Source of the DNA: Peribacillus frigoritolerans | Lineage (GTDB): Bacteria > Bacillota > Bacilli > Bacillales > DSM-1321 | Direction of reading: 5' to 3' | DNA length: 64,000 bases | NCBI RefSeq assembly: GCF_040250305.1 | Contig: NZ_CP158190.1 | Coordinates: 2,016,001 to 2,080,000, forward strand | Part shown: in pieces, positions 53,866 through 63,644 of the stretch | Position numbering within the stretch: position 1 is the first letter of the stretch | Layout of the letters: the number at the start of each line of letters is the position of its first letter | Notes under the pieces: model-generated | The model's database searches: none | Seen by the model: only the letters and a program-made list of their open reading frames with translations | What the model was told of the DNA's origin: nothing | Program-made: the position numbers and the translations under genes

Positions 53866-55458
53866 TTGAAAAGGAATGTAATCAATTATGTCGTTTTTCT
53901 TGTCCTCATTCTAACCATATTGATTATGGCTAAGCCAGACATTTCCTCAGCAGGAAAATTAAAGCCTCCTTCCGAAACTTTCAGTCCAGGGGATTGGTTT
54001 CTTGGAAGTATTCCTCCCAATCTTGATACGAACAAACCACCGATCGTGTTTGTTCAAGGGAAAAACGGCAGTTCAACCAGCTGGTACGGTGAAACGGATT
54101 ATCATGGTGTCAATGATATGTATACCAAAGCGTATGAAGCAGGCTACCAAACTGTTTTTGTTCAGCTTCATGATTCAGCTGGAAATGGATCAGTGAGCCA
54201 ATATGCCAATGGAAGGCTTTTAGCTCAAATGCTTGCAGAAATCAGTAACCATTTCGGGGGCGAAAAAGTAAATATTATAGCTCACAGCAAAGGGGGCCCA
54301 GATACCCAAGCGGCTCTAGTGCACTATGGAGCACACCAATATGTTGGAAGGGTGATCACTTTAGCTTCCCCTCATCATGGTTCTCACCTAGCTGATTTGG
54401 CTTATAGCTGGTATGCAGGCTGGCTTGGTTCCCTATTAGGTCAAAAAGATGAGGGAACTTATTCTTTACAAGTTGGTAAAATGGCGGAATTTCGTTCTGT
54501 CACGGATAACCATGTTAATTCTCGTAAAAACATGTATTTCACTGTGGCAGGTATGAATAGAGGCCCGGTTCTTTCAGCCTTATCAATGGGTGGACAATAT
54601 TTATCTTCATATGGGGAAAATGATGGTCTAGTAAATGTATGGAGTACAAAAATACCCTATGCAACACATTTATTTTCAGATCCCAACTTTGATCACGACA
54701 ATATACGAGTTGGCTCAGCTGTATTTTCAAGAATTGAACCATATTTAAGAAGCACTTCCACCGCTGGGATCCCTGAATATAATGTCAATTATAAAGAACG
54801 GGTTGAAGATGATGTCATTACCACCGCACTCGCTCAAACCGTTCTGGGTGATGTCCTGAAACAAAATGTCTGGATCGAACAAAGCTTCCATGTAAATGAA
54901 GCAGCCCCAGGCAATATAAACATATATACAGCCTCAAATGATGTCGAGGTTGAATTGATTTCTCCATCCAATAAAAAGTATTCACCTTCCTTAAAGGTTC
55001 ATTCAGCCAAAAATGAAACTTCCTTTTTTAATGGTGCAACCATCCACTCATTCAATAGAAACAACCTTGAAATTGGTGATTGGAAAGTGCGAATGAAGAC
55101 TAAATCGCCAAAAGACGCCTACCTGTTCACAGCACAATTTAACGAAAAGAATCCCATTACATTAAGTATGGCAGGTAAAGTTAAGCAAAAAGATGCAAAA
55201 TTTTTAATAAAGAACCCAATGAATGATAAAAAAAGGCCAATCAGCACAACATTTTCGGTTCATCTAATAGATGAAACCGGTAATGAAATTAGTGAAAAAA
55301 GCTCAATTAAGGCAATGGATACCGAAAATTTTACTGGCACCCTTCCAGAAGTACCTAAGTCAGGTGTTTATAATGTAACAATAGATGTCAAGGAAAAAAA
55401 TGTGTATGGTACTGAAAGAACCCGGACGCTGATTCGTTCGGTCTATATTGAGAAATAG
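53866..55458 (+). CDS. Secreted lipase/esterase
   Basis: 530 residues. Signal peptide of about 30 (KRNVINYVVFLVLILTILIMAKPDISSAG). The alpha/beta-hydrolase domain has PIVFVQGKNGSSTSWYGE, nucleophile IIAHSKGGPDT, acidic residue in GENDGLVNVWS and His in FDHDNIRVG. The last 200 residues form beta-rich domains (VEVELISPSNKKYSPS; GVYNVTIDVKEKN) possibly for surface or substrate binding. TTG start after GGAGGAGATAACA. AHSKGG fits bacterial triacylglycerol lipases. Substrate untested. Confidence 0.85.
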   Translation: MKRNVINYVVFLVLILTILIMAKPDISSAGKLKPPSETFSPGDWFLGSIPPNLDTNKPPIVFVQGKNGSSTSWYGETDYHGVNDMYTKAYEAGYQTVFVQLHDSAGNGSVSQYANGRLLAQMLAEISNHFGGEKVNIIAHSKGGPDTQAALVHYGAHQYVGRVITLASPHHGSHLADLAYSWYAGWLGSLLGQKDEGTYSLQVGKMAEFRSVTDNHVNSRKNMYFTVAGMNRGPVLSALSMGGQYLSSYGENDGLVNVWSTKIPYATHLFSDPNFDHDNIRVGSAVFSRIEPYLRSTSTAGIPEYNVNYKERVEDDVITTALAQTVLGDVLKQNVWIEQSFHVNEAAPGNINIYTASNDVEVELISPSNKKYSPSLKVHSAKNETSFFNGATIHSFNRNNLEIGDWKVRMKTKSPKDAYLFTAQFNEKNPITLSMAGKVKQKDAKFLIKNPMNDKKRPISTTFSVHLIDETGNEISEKSSIKAMDTENFTGTLPEVPKSGVYNVTIDVKEKNVYGTERTRTLIRSVYIEK

Positions 55459-55490
55459 TGAAATGCCGTCTCTTCTTTGAGAATGTATCA

Positions 55491-55532
55491 GACTGTAGAC
55501 AAATTCTAAGTTTGCCTACAGTCTTTTCTTTT
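55491..55532 (+). terminator. Terminator after the lipase gene
   Basis: GACTGTAG-CAAA and TTTG-CTACAGTC arms, then TTTTCTTTT. Confidence 0.75.
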
Positions 55533-56175
55533 AAAAAAGATCCAGTCGATTGCAGAAAATCCGCTTCCTTTCCGCCGACTGTATGCCAAGCCTGCTCGGC
55601 TAGTCAGGAGTGTAAAAAACATAAAGGATAACTTACTTTTCCCGACAAATTGATCAATTGAGAAGGGGTTTTTTGGATGTGTGTAATGGGATGTTAACAT
55701 GGGTGTTAGTGTTTAATAAAAAGATTGCTGAATTGCAGCGAGAGATACCCTGTATAGGTTTAATCCGTCTTTTTATAGGATTCTCTATAAGACAAAATAC
55801 CAGTTTTGAGTGCAGCATAATTGCCAATGTTTGCTTAGCCATAAAACCAGCCCATGAAAATTCCTGAAACCAAGTGATGACGATGACTGATGAAAATGAA
55901 AATGAACAAGTTTTGAAGGTTTTCAGTGTCCAACTTAAAAAGCCGTCAATCCATTTAATTATATGGATTGACGGCTTTTCCTGTTTGGTAGGGAAGTGGA
56001 TAAATAATACGCGGAGCGATCCACTTCTAGGTAAGAAATCTATAATTAAAACAATTAGCCAGACATCGGAACCTTTTGTGCAGGACAAGCTGTAACCTTT
56101 TTCATAGATGAGAATACGATAAGAATGAAGATAAACAGTGAAAAATAAAGTAATGACCATTCGTGGGAGGTTCTA
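55533..56175. other. Intergenic, no supported gene
   Basis: Overlapping open frames on both strands at 55654-56160 run through a perfect terminator hairpin and lack ribosome-binding sites, so I leave them out. The GTGGGAGG site just before 56176 belongs to the next gene. Confidence 0.45.
55937..55979 (+). terminator. Strong bidirectional terminator
   Basis: Seventeen-base perfect arms AAAAGCCGTCAATCCAT and ATGGATTGACGGCTTTT around TTAATTAT. Confidence 0.75.
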
Positions 56176-56790
56176 ATGAGCAAGGAAACATTTATTAAGG
56201 AAATTGCTCCCTATGCCCAGAAAATTCAACAGGAGTTTAAAATATTACCTTCTGTTGTCATTGCACAAGCTTGTTTGGAGAGTGGATATGGGACAAGTTT
56301 ATTAGCAAGCAAAGGAAAAAATATATTCGGTACAAAAGGTGAATTCAAGGGTGAGTCTGTCATTATTCAGACAATGGAATATGTCAATGGTGTGCCCGTT
56401 CAAGTATGGAACAAATTCAGAAAATACCCATCTTGGGAAGAAAGTCTTCGAGATCTTGCCAATTTATATGTAAAGGGGACTTCATGGAATAGAAGTCTTT
56501 ATACAGCTGTCATTGGAGAAAAAGATTACAGAAAAGCACTCAAAGCAATATTCGATGCGGGGTACGCCTCGGATCCCAAATATATTGAAAAACTGGTGAA
56601 CCTTATCGAAACAAGCGATTTAACAAAATATGATGCAAGCATTGAAGAGGTTTATCATATTGTCCAAAAAGGGGATACCGTCTCTGCGCTTGCAAAAGCA
56701 TACGGTTCTACACAAGTGCAGATTCAACAGTGGAATGGCTTGGTCGATCTTAACCTCATTAAAGTGAACCAAAGATTACGAGTGAAGTGA
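56176..56790 (+). CDS. Glucosaminidase-domain cell-wall hydrolase with LysM, no signal peptide
   Basis: 204 residues. The glucosaminidase/FlgJ-type domain (about 1-150) has LPSVVIAQACLESGYGTSLLASKGKNIFGTKG with the catalytic Glu in LESGYG, and FRKYPSWEESLRDLANLY. The C-terminal LysM (HIVQKGDTVSALAKAYGSTQVQIQQWNGL) is near-identical in pattern to that of the amidase at 50.5 kb, and both end NQ(R/K)LRVK. No secretion signal. GGGAGG precedes the ATG. Probably a phage-derived lysin. Confidence 0.88.
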   Translation: MSKETFIKEIAPYAQKIQQEFKILPSVVIAQACLESGYGTSLLASKGKNIFGTKGEFKGESVIIQTMEYVNGVPVQVWNKFRKYPSWEESLRDLANLYVKGTSWNRSLYTAVIGEKDYRKALKAIFDAGYASDPKYIEKLVNLIETSDLTKYDASIEEVYHIVQKGDTVSALAKAYGSTQVQIQQWNGLVDLNLIKVNQRLRVK

Positions 56791-56993
56791 ATTTTAACTG
56801 GGAGCGGTAGTTAAAGCTCTCTTTTTTATTGTAATCAGATTGTTACTAAAGTAAATATTAGGCGATAGTATAACTTCCATCCGTAATAAAGGATGTTTAA
56901 ATTCCCATGAAAACCTGATTCTATTAAAAAATATATCAATATCTACTCTTCCATATGCATATTGAGAGAATTCGGGACATAAATTAAACAAAC

Positions 56994-57017
56994 AAAAAAA
57001 GCGCTGTTAGCGCTTTT
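56994..57017 (-). terminator. Terminator of lexA
   Basis: On the minus strand AAAAGCGCT AAC AGCGCTTTTTTT, beginning at the lexA stop codon. Confidence 0.8.
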
Positions 57018-57639
57018 AGTGTATTTGTCTATATAAGCCTATTACTTTTCCAAGTATCGAAACATCTCGTAAAATAATTGGTTCCATATTCGAGTTCTCA
57101 GGCTGAAGCCTTATGTAATCCGGTTCCTTAAAGAATCGTTTTACAGTGGCTTCATCATCTTCCGTCATTGCCACGACGATATCTCCATTATTGGCATTGC
57201 TTTGTTGTTTCACGATGACATAATCCCCATCATGAATTCCTGCTTCGATCATACTTTCACCCATGATTTCCAGCATGAATACATGGTCATCATGTGGAAC
57301 CATGCTTTCGGGAAGCGGAAAGTATTCTTCTATGTTCTCAATGGCCGTTATCGGCATTCCCGCTGTTACTTTTCCAAGTAACGGCACGTTCACGACATTG
57401 ACTTTGGGAATATTGTTCGCTTCCTCCAAATTCATTATTTCAATGGCCCTTGGCTTGGTTGGGTCACGTCTAATCAGGCCTTTGCTTTCCAGGCGTGATA
57501 AATGTCCGTGTACTGTTGAACTTGAAGCAAGTCCCACTGCTTCGCCAATCTCCCGTACGGAAGGTGGATACCCTTTTTGGCGGACCTCTTCTTTAATGAA
57601 ATCAAGAATATCTTGCTGCCGTTTTGATAGTTTAGTCAT
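57016..57639 (-). CDS. lexA: SOS repressor LexA
   Basis: 207 residues. Winged HTH at 1-70 ([45 protein letters not shown]), cleavage site Ala-Gly in VTAGMPITA, serine in [10 protein letters not shown] and lysine in EATVKRF. Divergent from yneA as in B. subtilis, with three SOS boxes between them, so it represses itself and yneA. Confidence 0.97.
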   Translation of the reverse strand: MTKLSKRQQDILDFIKEEVRQKGYPPSVREIGEAVGLASSSTVHGHLSRLESKGLIRRDPTKPRAIEIMNLEEANNIPKVNVVNVPLLGKVTAGMPITAIENIEEYFPLPESMVPHDDHVFMLEIMGESMIEAGIHDGDYVIVKQQSNANNGDIVVAMTEDDEATVKRFFKEPDYIRLQPENSNMEPIILRDVSILGKVIGLYRQIH

Positions 57640-57697
57640 TTGTGCACCTCTTCCCCAATGTTCTTTGCTACATTATAGCATGGCCCCCAACTCTATA

Positions 57698-57778
57698 CAA
57701 ACATAAGTTCGAATTTTGTTGTTGACTGAAACAAACGTTCGTATTATAATTTGACCATAACATACGAACGAACATTCG
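57698..57778. promoter_or_regulatory. Three LexA boxes in the lexA-yneA intergenic region
   Basis: Matches to CGAACRNRYGTTYG: CAAACATAAGTTCG (57698-57711, 12/14), GAAACAAACGTTCG (57728-57741, 12/14) and CGAACGAACATTCG (57765-57778, 13/14). Confidence 0.85.
57722..57750 (+). promoter_or_regulatory. yneA promoter
   Basis: -35 TTGACT (57722-57727), 17 bases, -10 TATAAT (57745-57750). The middle LexA box occupies the spacer. Confidence 0.85.
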
Positions 57779-57794
57779 CTTTGGAGGGATATTT

Positions 57795-58106
57795 ATGAAA
57801 AATTTATACAAAAATTATATTTATACGATTCTATTAGCGGGATCAGTATTCATCTTTTCAATTTTATTCTCTTGTACATTGAACAATGATCCAAAAAAGG
57901 ATTTCCTTTCTATAGAAGTAAGTGAGGGTGATACCCTATGGGGAATTGCCGAAGAATATGAAGAAGCAAATTTGACAAAAAAAGAATTCATTGGTTGGAT
58001 AGAAGAGCATAATGGAGTCAGGGCGGATTCAATTAAACCTGGTCAAGTCATCGTCATACCGGTTAAAGGGGAAGAACTTGTCCAGAATTTGGCCAGTGAG
58101 CAGTAA
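57795..58106 (+). CDS. yneA: SOS cell-division inhibitor YneA
   Basis: 103 residues. N-terminal membrane anchor (YIYTILLAGSVFIFSILF), then an extracytoplasmic LysM (IEVSEGDTLWGIAEEYEEANL, ending PGQVIVIPV). TTGGAGGG precedes the ATG. First gene of the SOS-controlled yneA-yneB-ynzC run. YneA delays septation during DNA damage. Size and order match B. subtilis. Confidence 0.93.
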   Translation: MKNLYKNYIYTILLAGSVFIFSILFSCTLNNDPKKDFLSIEVSEGDTLWGIAEEYEEANLTKKEFIGWIEEHNGVRADSIKPGQVIVIPVKGEELVQNLASEQ

Positions 58107-58119
58107 GTAGTGAAGGTAG

Positions 58120-58782
<663 letters not shown>

Positions 58783-58847
58783 AACTTGTAATTTCGCTTT
58801 TTTTTTAATACCATGACAATATCCGGAGATTATGAAGGAGCGAAATT

Positions 58848-59081
58848 ATGTTATCAAAAGAAAAAATAACCCGTATTAATGAACTTTCTAAAAAGGCAAA
58901 GACTGAAGGTTTGACGGAAGTTGAGGCGAAAGAGCAAACCCAATTGAGAAGCGAGTATTTGGAAACATTCAGAAAGTCCATGACCGATACGTTGGAGCAT
59001 GTGAAAGTCGTTGATCCAGAAGGTAATGACGTCACTCCTCAAAAGATAAAAAATATAAAAGAAAAAAGAAACTTACATTAA
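58848..59081 (+). CDS. ynzC: DUF896 protein YnzC
   Basis: 77 residues, two-helix start LSKEKITRINELSKKAKTEGLTEVEAKEQTQLRSEYLETFR, characteristic of DUF896. AAGGAGCG precedes the ATG. Third gene of the SOS run. Cytoplasmic, of unknown function. Confidence 0.92.
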   Translation: MLSKEKITRINELSKKAKTEGLTEVEAKEQTQLRSEYLETFRKSMTDTLEHVKVVDPEGNDVTPQKIKNIKEKRNLH

Positions 59082-59160
59082 TGCTTGAATTCCTCTCATG
59101 GAACGAGGATCCTATTAGCATTTAGGAGTAAAAAGGGAGTGCATGCATGTATGTATTCTC

Positions 59161-59182
59161 CTATTTAGTTTAATCTAAATAG
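59161..59182. terminator. Inverted repeat between ynzC and tkt
   Basis: CTATTTAG and CTAAATAG arms around TTTAAT; GGGGGCTTCTCTTATTT follows. Possible weak terminator of the SOS transcript. Confidence 0.4.
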
Positions 59183-59304
59183 GGGGCTTCTCTTATTTCT
59201 AGAAAATTTTAATATTGAGGCAGTAAATAGTGATTTTAGTTGTGATATTATGCTTGTCACTATAATATAAAGAGGTACATTACAGGAAGGGATGTTTTTA
59301 CAAT

Positions 59305-61308
59305 ATGTTAGATAAATTAGATGCACTTTCTATCAATACGATTCGTACATTATCAATTGATGCAATTGAAAAGGCTAATTCCGGCCATCCAGGTATGCCA
59401 ATGGGGGCAGCGCCGATGGCGTATAAACTATGGACCGAATATATGAACCATAACCCGAAAAATCCAGATTGGTTTAATAGAGATCGCTTTGTTCTTTCAG
59501 CTGGACATGGTTCTATGCTGTTATACAGCCTTCTTCATTTATCGGGCTATGGCTTATCTATCGATGATTTGAAAAGCTTCCGTCAATGGGGCAGTAAAAC
59601 TCCAGGACATCCTGAATTCGGACATACGGCTGGTGTAGATGCAACTACCGGGCCGCTTGGACAAGGTATCGCAATGGCAGTCGGAATGGCAATGGCTGAA
59701 CGTCACTTGGCAGAAAGCTATAACCGCGATTCTTATAATGTGGTCGATCATTATACATATAGCATTTGTGGAGATGGAGATTTAATGGAAGGTGTTTCTG
59801 CAGAAGCCGCTTCATTAGCTGGACATCTACAACTCGGAAGACTTGTTGTTTTATATGATTCTAATGATATTTCCCTTGACGGCGACTTAAGTCAATCATT
59901 TAGTGAAAGCGTAGCAGACCGGTTCAAATCTTATGGATGGCAATATATACGCGTTGAGGATGGCAATGATCTTCAGGAAATTGCTAAAGCGATTGAAGAA
60001 GCGAAAACCGACGATGCACGCCCAACATTAATCGAAGTGAAAACGGTTATTGGTTACGGTTCACCAAACCGTTCAGGTAAATCCGCTGTTCACGGCGCAC
60101 CGCTTGGTGCAGATGAGCTTAAATTGACAAAAGAAGCATATAAATGGACATTCGAAGAGGACTTCCATGTTCCGGAAGAAGTGTATTCACACTTCAATGA
60201 AGCTGTTGTTGATGCAGGCGCTCAAAAAGAAGAAGCTTGGAATGAATTGTTCAAAAATTACAAAGAAGCACATCCTGAGTTAGCACAGCAATTGGAGCTG
60301 GCCATCAAAGGTGAACTGCCTGCTGAATGGGATCAGGAAATTCCGGTCTATGAAGAAGGTAAAACATTAGCTTCCCGTGCTTCAAGTGGGGAAGTGCTAA
60401 ATGCGATTGCCAAACGGGTCCCTAGCTTCATTGGGGGTTCTGCGGATTTAGCCGGATCTAATAATACTGCCATCAAAGGTGAGACTGATCTATTACCTGG
60501 TAATTACAGCGGCCGTAATATATGGTTCGGTGTACGTGAATTCGCTATGGGTGCGGCTTTAAATGGAATGGCACTTCATGGTGGATTAAAAGTATACGGG
60601 GGAACATTCTTCGTATTCTCTGATTATCTACGTCCTGCCATTAGAATGGCAGCACTAATGGGACTGCCTGTAAACTATGTATTCACTCATGACAGCATTG
60701 CTGTAGGGGAAGACGGACCGACTCATGAGCCAATCGAACAATTGGCATCATTGCGTGCAATGCCTAACCTAGGGGTAATCCGTCCAGCTGATGGCAATGA
60801 AACGGCAGCAGCGTGGAAAGTGGCTATGGAGTCTACAAATAAACCAACTGCCCTTGTACTGACTCGTCAAGGATTGCCAACAATTAAAGACACTTCCGAA
60901 ACTGCGTATGAAGGTGTTTCAAAAGGTGCTTACATCATCTCTGCTTCTAAGAAAGAAGTAGCCGATGCATTACTTCTTGCGACTGGTTCCGAAGTGAACT
61001 TGGCTGTGGAAGCACAGAAAGCTTTAGCGAACGAAGGAATTGATGTTTCTGTTATCAGCATGCCATCATGGGATCGATTTGAAACTCAATCTAAAGAATA
61101 TAAACAAAGCGTAATCAATCCGGCAGTGAAGAAACGTCTAGCTATCGAAGTGGCTTCACCGTTTGGTTGGGATCGTTATGCAGGTGATGAGGGTGAAATA
61201 TTGGCCATCAATCATTTCGGAGCTTCTGCACCAGGCGGCAAGATCATGGAGGAATTCGGTTTCACTGTAGAAAATGTAGTTGCTCGCGTTAAGGAAATGC
61301 TTAACTAA
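59305..61308 (+). CDS. tkt: Transketolase
   Basis: 667 residues, full length. Thiamine-diphosphate motif GDGDLMEG near 155, N-terminal [24 protein letters not shown], pyrimidine-domain [26 protein letters not shown]-terminal [15 protein letters not shown]. Central enzyme of the non-oxidative pentose phosphate pathway. AGGAAGG upstream of the ATG. A TATAAT at 59261-59266 probably belongs to its own promoter. Position between ynzC and sirA is as in B. subtilis. Confidence 0.97.
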   Translation: MLDKLDALSINTIRTLSIDAIEKANSGHPGMPMGAAPMAYKLWTEYMNHNPKNPDWFNRDRFVLSAGHGSMLLYSLLHLSGYGLSIDDLKSFRQWGSKTPGHPEFGHTAGVDATTGPLGQGIAMAVGMAMAERHLAESYNRDSYNVVDHYTYSICGDGDLMEGVSAEAASLAGHLQLGRLVVLYDSNDISLDGDLSQSFSESVADRFKSYGWQYIRVEDGNDLQEIAKAIEEAKTDDARPTLIEVKTVIGYGSPNRSGKSAVHGAPLGADELKLTKEAYKWTFEEDFHVPEEVYSHFNEAVVDAGAQKEEAWNELFKNYKEAHPELAQQLELAIKGELPAEWDQEIPVYEEGKTLASRASSGEVLNAIAKRVPSFIGGSADLAGSNNTAIKGETDLLPGNYSGRNIWFGVREFAMGAALNGMALHGGLKVYGGTFFVFSDYLRPAIRMAALMGLPVNYVFTHDSIAVGEDGPTHEPIEQLASLRAMPNLGVIRPADGNETAAAWKVAMESTNKPTALVLTRQGLPTIKDTSETAYEGVSKGAYIISASKKEVADALLLATGSEVNLAVEAQKALANEGIDVSVISMPSWDRFETQSKEYKQSVINPAVKKRLAIEVASPFGWDRYAGDEGEILAINHFGASAPGGKIMEEFGFTVENVVARVKEMLN

Positions 61309-61320
61309 TAGTAATGGAGA

Positions 61321-61353
61321 ACTGACACCAACTAGTTTGGTGTCAGTTTTTTT
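61321..61353 (+). terminator. Terminator of tkt
   Basis: ACTGACACCAA CTAG TTTGGTGTCAGT, then a run of T. Confidence 0.9.
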
Positions 61354-61606
61354 ATCAAAAACAATCCTGATTTATATTGCGTGCTCCTATTCCTAAAGGG
61401 AAATCTTCCATTCGACAAAAAAAGAAGAAAATTTCTCCAGCAAACAACATATCTTTTTAGTTTGTCAATATATAATGAGAATAAATAAATTTCGTTTAAA
61501 TGTGTCAGTTAAAGGGGAAAGTTATCAATAGTGGAAAATAGTGGAGAGGTACCTGGTGGTTAGTTGTTTTCGTGACCAAAATAGGAAAGCTAGGAGGCAT
61601 TGGCTG

Positions 61607-62047
61607 ATGAGAACCTATCAAATTTATTTAATCGAAGATGAATTTGCCCATCATTATTATGGAAGAGAAAAGCTATTTTTCAATTTGTTTTTGGAGTATA
61701 TTCAAGCAAAGGGCAGACTGAAGAGTATTTTGCAAAAACAAATCGAATATGTCACCAAAACAGTCCCGATTATCCAGTTGCAGTTAGCTATTGAACAACG
61801 TTTGCAAAAAAAGATGAATTATTGGTCTCAAAATGGAAAATACTATTTAGAAAAAACAAACGGATCAAGTAAAGCCGTTTTAATCATTCAGCATGATTCC
61901 ATTACTCTAAAAGCTGAAGGAGACTATGAAGCGGAGACGGCTTTCTTTGAAAGTATTCGAAAATATGAAGCGAGTTTTCTGGCCATTGATTTTGAACATG
62001 AAAAATACGGTTGGTTAAAACCGATAAAAGAAAGAAAATTTGTCTAA
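61607..62047 (+). CDS. sirA: Sporulation inhibitor of replication SirA (YneE)
   Basis: 146 residues. MRTYQIYLIEDEFAHHYYGREKLFFNLF is the typical SirA start. TAGGAGG lies 9 bases before ATG 61607; an earlier frame start at 61541 has no such match. SirA binds DnaA domain I at the onset of sporulation and blocks re-initiation. Conserved place after tkt. Confidence 0.9.
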   Translation: MRTYQIYLIEDEFAHHYYGREKLFFNLFLEYIQAKGRLKSILQKQIEYVTKTVPIIQLQLAIEQRLQKKMNYWSQNGKYYLEKTNGSSKAVLIIQHDSITLKAEGDYEAETAFFESIRKYEASFLAIDFEHEKYGWLKPIKERKFV

Positions 62048-62131
62048 ATGGGGGACTTTTCAGTAGCGGGTATTGTATAATAACCTTTGGTCTAGTACAC
62101 TGATGTTAGACAACACGAAGGAGGAAATAGT

Positions 62132-62347
62132 ATGTGGGTTTACATTCTAGTTGGCGTACTGGCATTGATTGCTGGAGTAGTGCTGGGATTTTTCATCGCT
62201 CGTAAATACATGATGGATTACTTAAAGAAAAATCCGCCAATTAACGAACAGATGCTGAAAATGATGATGATGCAAATGGGTATGAAACCATCCCAAAAGA
62301 AAATTAATCAAATGATGAGCGCCATGAATAAACAACAAACAAAATAA
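62132..62347 (+). CDS. yneF: UPF0154 membrane protein YneF
   Basis: 71 residues: one N-terminal helix ([26 protein letters not shown]), then the conserved [44 protein letters not shown] precedes the ATG. Function unknown; conserved in Bacilli at this place. Confidence 0.95.
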   Translation: MWVYILVGVLALIAGVVLGFFIARKYMMDYLKKNPPINEQMLKMMMMQMGMKPSQKKINQMMSAMNKQQTK

Positions 62348-62482
62348 GATAGCATGAAACTTTGATATATCAATGTTTATTGCAATCATTTGTTAAACAT
62401 ATTCTATGCTGTTATAGATTTTGGTTAAACCTTCATCATTACTTTGCTTAGATTATGGTTAATCATTCTTATAATCCAAATT

Positions 62483-62528
62483 AAGACCACTTTTTGTTGA
62501 AAGATTAAGCAGAAGGGTGGTCTTTTTT
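62483..62528 (+). terminator. Terminator after yneF
   Basis: AAGACCAC and GTGGTCTT arms with a 26-base loop, then TTTT. The next gene's GTG start follows two bases later. Confidence 0.6.
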
Positions 62529-62529
62529 C

Positions 62530-63393
62530 GTGTTGTTAGAAGATGTAATAGATGAGTATTTATATCATTGTATGGCTAAAGGATTTACCAAAAAGACAAT
62601 GATTAATAAGCGACAGGAATATAAGCAGTTAAAGATTTTTTTAAAAGTAAAGAGAGCCATAACAGAACTGGAAACTGTTACAGTTTTTGATTTGAGGGCG
62701 TATGTGCGTGGAAAGCAGAAAGACGGTTTGAAGCCACAGAGTATTGTTTCCATGTCAAGGATGGTGTCTGCCTTCTTTAATTGGTGTGTAAGTGAAGAAT
62801 ATTTAAAAGAGAATCCTATGAAGAAAGTGGAAATCCCCAAAGTTCCAAAACTTGTGTTGAAGGGGTTCACTACTGATGAAGTAACAGCTATGATAAATGC
62901 CTTTACGTACAAGAATTATATTAGTATCAGAAACAAAGGGATGATTGCTATGATGGCTGACACAGGTATGCGTAGTATGGAAATAAGGGGATTGAAAGTA
63001 GAGAACGTAAAGGAATCAACAATACTGGTGTATGGTAAAGGCAATAAGGAACGTATTGTTTTCGTATCACCTGCACTAAAGAGAATCTTGATTAAGTATG
63101 AAAGAATGAGAAAAATGTACGTACAAGATAAGATTACAACTGACAATTATTTTCTGTCTTATAAAGGCACAGAAATATCTCATGTTGGTTTGTGGAACAT
63201 GATTAAAAAAGCAGGGGATATAGTTGGAATTGATGGCAAGAGATTATCCCCACACACATTTAGGCATTTTTATAGTGTTCAATGCTTGATGGCAGGAATT
63301 GATATTTATAGCCTTTCACGATTACTTGGACATAGTGATGTGTCTACTACTCAACGATACTTGCATTCTTTAAATGATGAGCAGTTATTGTAA
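62530..63393 (+). CDS. Tyrosine recombinase/integrase
   Basis: 287 residues. N-terminal SAM-like DNA-binding domain (about 1-95, LEDVIDEYLYHCMAKGFTKKTMINKRQEY) and C-terminal catalytic domain with Arg in DTGMRSMEIRGL, the HxxR in SPHTFRHFYS, the second His in LGHSDVSTTQ and the nucleophile Tyr in RYLHSL. GTG start with only GGGTGG 11 bases upstream, inside the yneF terminator stem, so expression may be low or the true start changed. XerC/D-like but with a phage/ICE setting; probably the first gene of an element inserted after yneF. Confidence 0.85.
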   Translation: MLLEDVIDEYLYHCMAKGFTKKTMINKRQEYKQLKIFLKVKRAITELETVTVFDLRAYVRGKQKDGLKPQSIVSMSRMVSAFFNWCVSEEYLKENPMKKVEIPKVPKLVLKGFTTDEVTAMINAFTYKNYISIRNKGMIAMMADTGMRSMEIRGLKVENVKESTILVYGKGNKERIVFVSPALKRILIKYERMRKMYVQDKITTDNYFLSYKGTEISHVGLWNMIKKAGDIVGIDGKRLSPHTFRHFYSVQCLMAGIDIYSLSRLLGHSDVSTTQRYLHSLNDEQLL

Positions 63394-63644
63394 AAAGCTG
63401 TGGCATCAAGTCCGTTAATGAATCTAGGCAATAACAAGGAATGAATAGTAATAAGTCGGAAAAAGTAAATTTGGTAGGACAACAGCCTTAACAAGGGATT
63501 GTACAAGGGAAAAGGCGTAAAAGTAGTTATCTATACCCTTTGATGGATTCTTTGAAGTCTGTTGTTTAAAGTGAGTATAATTGGTGGTTATTTAAACCAA
63601 GATACGTCATATATTTCATTATTAAAGAATGGAGGATGAGTATT
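63394..63644. other. Intergenic, no supported gene
   Basis: No coding or hairpin signal; the last 15 bases hold the GGAGG site of the following gene. Confidence 0.4.

Noticed and set aside
55654..56160. Minus-strand frame of 168 codons
   Set aside because: It runs through a 17-base perfect terminator hairpin, has no ribosome-binding site and resembles nothing known to me.
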